A stretch of 23,827 nt of DNA, taken from contig JBAROV010000016.1 of the NCBI GenBank assembly GCA_049642465.1, positions 1-23,827 of the forward strand, in the 5' to 3' direction. The position numbers were made by a program, and so were the translations under genes. Positions within the stretch are counted from its first letter, which is position 1, and the number at the start of each line of letters is the position of its first letter. Source of the DNA: CAWDPQ01 sp049642465. Lineage in GTDB: Bacteria; Acidobacteriota; Vicinamibacteria; Vicinamibacterales; 2-12-FULL-66-21. Shown one piece after another: positions 23,601 through 23,827 of this stretch. The notes below the pieces were generated by a model. That model had not been told where the DNA came from. It did not search any database and worked only from the letters and a program-made list of their open reading frames with translations.

Positions 23601-23759
23601 TGATGTGAGGCTCGTGACCGAGACGGTGACTCCCGGTATTGAAGCTCCCTGTTGATCGGTCACTCGTCCTTGCAGAGTGCCGAAGCGCTCCTGCGCGCCG
23701 GCGCTGGCGGTGAGCACCAACGCCAGCACGAGGAACCACGCGCTGATACGTGCGGACAT
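20667..23759 (-). CDS. Oar-like TonB-dependent outer-membrane receptor with carboxypeptidase-like N-domain
   Basis: A 1030-residue outer-membrane protein. The start at 23759 is set by AAGGAG (23772-23767) seven nucleotides upstream; the frame continues 13 codons further without support. The signal peptide is about residues 1-22 (WFLVLALVLTASAGA). Residues 27-110 are a carboxypeptidase-D regulatory-like Ig fold (GTLQGRVTDQQGASIPGVTV, GRYKVVFELSGF). The plug domain follows (GFTVDGITTNS, LQEVQVKTSGISAEYGGALGG, AVTKSGGNAFRG), then the barrel, ending in the aromatic C-terminal strand YATVKFVF required for insertion. Expanded families of these receptors are typical of Acidobacteriota. The substrate is unknown; glycans, peptides or protein import are all possible. 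No partner lipoprotein gene is adjacent. Confidence 0.93.
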   Translation of the reverse strand: MSARISAWFLVLALVLTASAGAQERFGTLQGRVTDQQGASIPGVTVSVTSLTSGETRTYVTDTNGQFVASDLNPGRYKVVFELSGFTRVERPDVSVVLGRTFEVSTQMSVGGLSETVQVTAEASPLVDKGSTLIAHNVGVEEFDRLPKGRSFQSIALTAPSVNAGEVEGGFQVNGASGAENGFTVDGITTNSLINGQSRQNTVFEYLQEVQVKTSGISAEYGGALGGVISAVTKSGGNAFRGEGHYYYEGSALAVGPVKRLVLEPTNENTSFYVQDRENENRQSEFGGSIGGPILLNRLFFFGSYSPRVENRDNLYNFTDGSGTFSNKIWRQQAFGKLTYANRRLTANWSTLWTPTKSEGSIFGYNGDTPNSNSTTLASFEPNRVRGYEINQVNTSGTVDVRLTPTASISARGGYFHDRYTDTGIPQTTNYRYGAAATAAVGVPPNLQGPLNSENTPRALITDFDTTKRTNLNVDYNHYFNGLGSHSLRAGYGIQHVVNDINSYYPGGYVDLVFGRSFTFGGVTTGTGTYGYYAVHDRRITNRAGSNIQSLYVQDQWTLGNRLTLNLGIRTEDENIPDFRPEANGASAIKFSMKDKLAPRVGAAYDVWGNGRMKIFGSWGLYYDWTKYELPRGSFGAETWCTNYRALDTLDFGSLNLTNMPGRDLWVTPGTCRDRRFQAEIDPDIKPMRQSSTSGGVEYQLGRNGVLTAHYIHNDLLETIEDIGFLNAEGSEGYVIGNPGKGLSSLQFPTGATAVGFATPRPKRQYDALELGYNKRFANNWFFSANYTLSRLYGNYAGLASSDEITTPTTGGSSATAQQQAGSIARPGGNTNRAWDLDELLWDSRGNVGLLGRLATDRPHVLKLYGAYDFPFGTQVGAFFYGGSGTPVYTYVTSTNSADLFVEGRNGWYENGQVTHDKRTPALYRTDLLVSHEISLPGQKRLRFELNVLNVFNQQTARHIFNYLNKGAIIPDRQSSFIDLHDVDLSQGYDYIGLINSTTDGAARAYDPRYGQGDLFEPGRRAYATVKFVF

Positions 23760-23827
23760 GAAATCGCTCCTTGTGATCGTGTGAGTGGTGAAATGCATTT
23801 CGCTCGAGAAGAACGTTCGCGGCGGCC

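Noticed and set aside
20616..23603. A 995-codon open frame on the plus strand opposite the TonB receptor
   Set aside because: It is the antisense of a clear receptor gene. High GC keeps the opposite frame open, and its protein is low-complexity Arg/Val/Glu with no family features.
1..23827. CRISPR arrays, tRNA and rRNA genes, phage genes
   Set aside because: No regularly spaced direct repeats, no cloverleaf or rRNA-like sequence and no phage structural proteins were seen.

Overview
The window is GC-rich chromosomal DNA. The repertoire suggests an Acidobacteriota bacterium, possibly of the Vicinamibacteria type: a TonB-dependent receptor with an N-terminal carboxypeptidase-like domain, a secreted PQQ-type propeller protein, a REP-associated tyrosine transposase (RAYT) and small secreted Cys proteins. 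This placement is inference from gene content, since there is no rRNA or other phylogenetic marker. No tRNA, rRNA or CRISPR array is visible.

Layout. (1) 1-4.6 kb is a copper/silver region under decay. It holds a CusA-type RND pump that runs off the left edge, a small secreted Cys-rich protein, and the C-terminal ends of two further apparent metal-efflux genes (a P-type ATPase and a second RND pump). These two remnants flank a broken IS1-like element, which has 14-bp inverted repeats, a frameshifted transposase tail and a small secreted-protein gene. (2) 4.7-7.5 kb holds an F420:NADP reductase-like enzyme, then a convergent two-gene unit. That unit encodes a Tat-signal protein with seven cysteines spaced exactly every five residues, and a radical SAM/SPASM peptide maturase whose GTG start overlaps the upstream TGA stop. 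This is the best candidate for an undescribed system: a RiPP-like, cysteine-ladder protein modified in the cytoplasm and exported folded. (3) 7.8-13.0 kb holds a short MgtE-type Mg2+ transporter and a compact two-subunit NAD-linked formate dehydrogenase (diaphorase and molybdenum subunits, overlapping by 16 bp). (4) 13.0-14.2 kb is a RAYT bounded by perfect 22-bp inverted repeats, with its start codon in the loop of a 9-bp hairpin. (5) 14.2-15.0 kb is an AbrB/PIN toxin-antitoxin pair. (6) 15.0-20.6 kb holds a secreted M20 peptidase, a YtcJ-like amidohydrolase preceded by a 56-codon ORF, MutM, and a secreted PQQ-like propeller protein. (7) 20.6-23.8 kb holds an Oar-like TonB-dependent receptor ending at a strong intrinsic terminator.

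The genes form short, independent transcription units on alternating strands. The couplings that can be seen are precursor-maturase (GTGA), diaphorase-formate dehydrogenase (16-bp overlap), antitoxin-toxin (10-bp overlap), small ORF-amidohydrolase (ATGA) and transposase-small secreted protein (19-nt gap).
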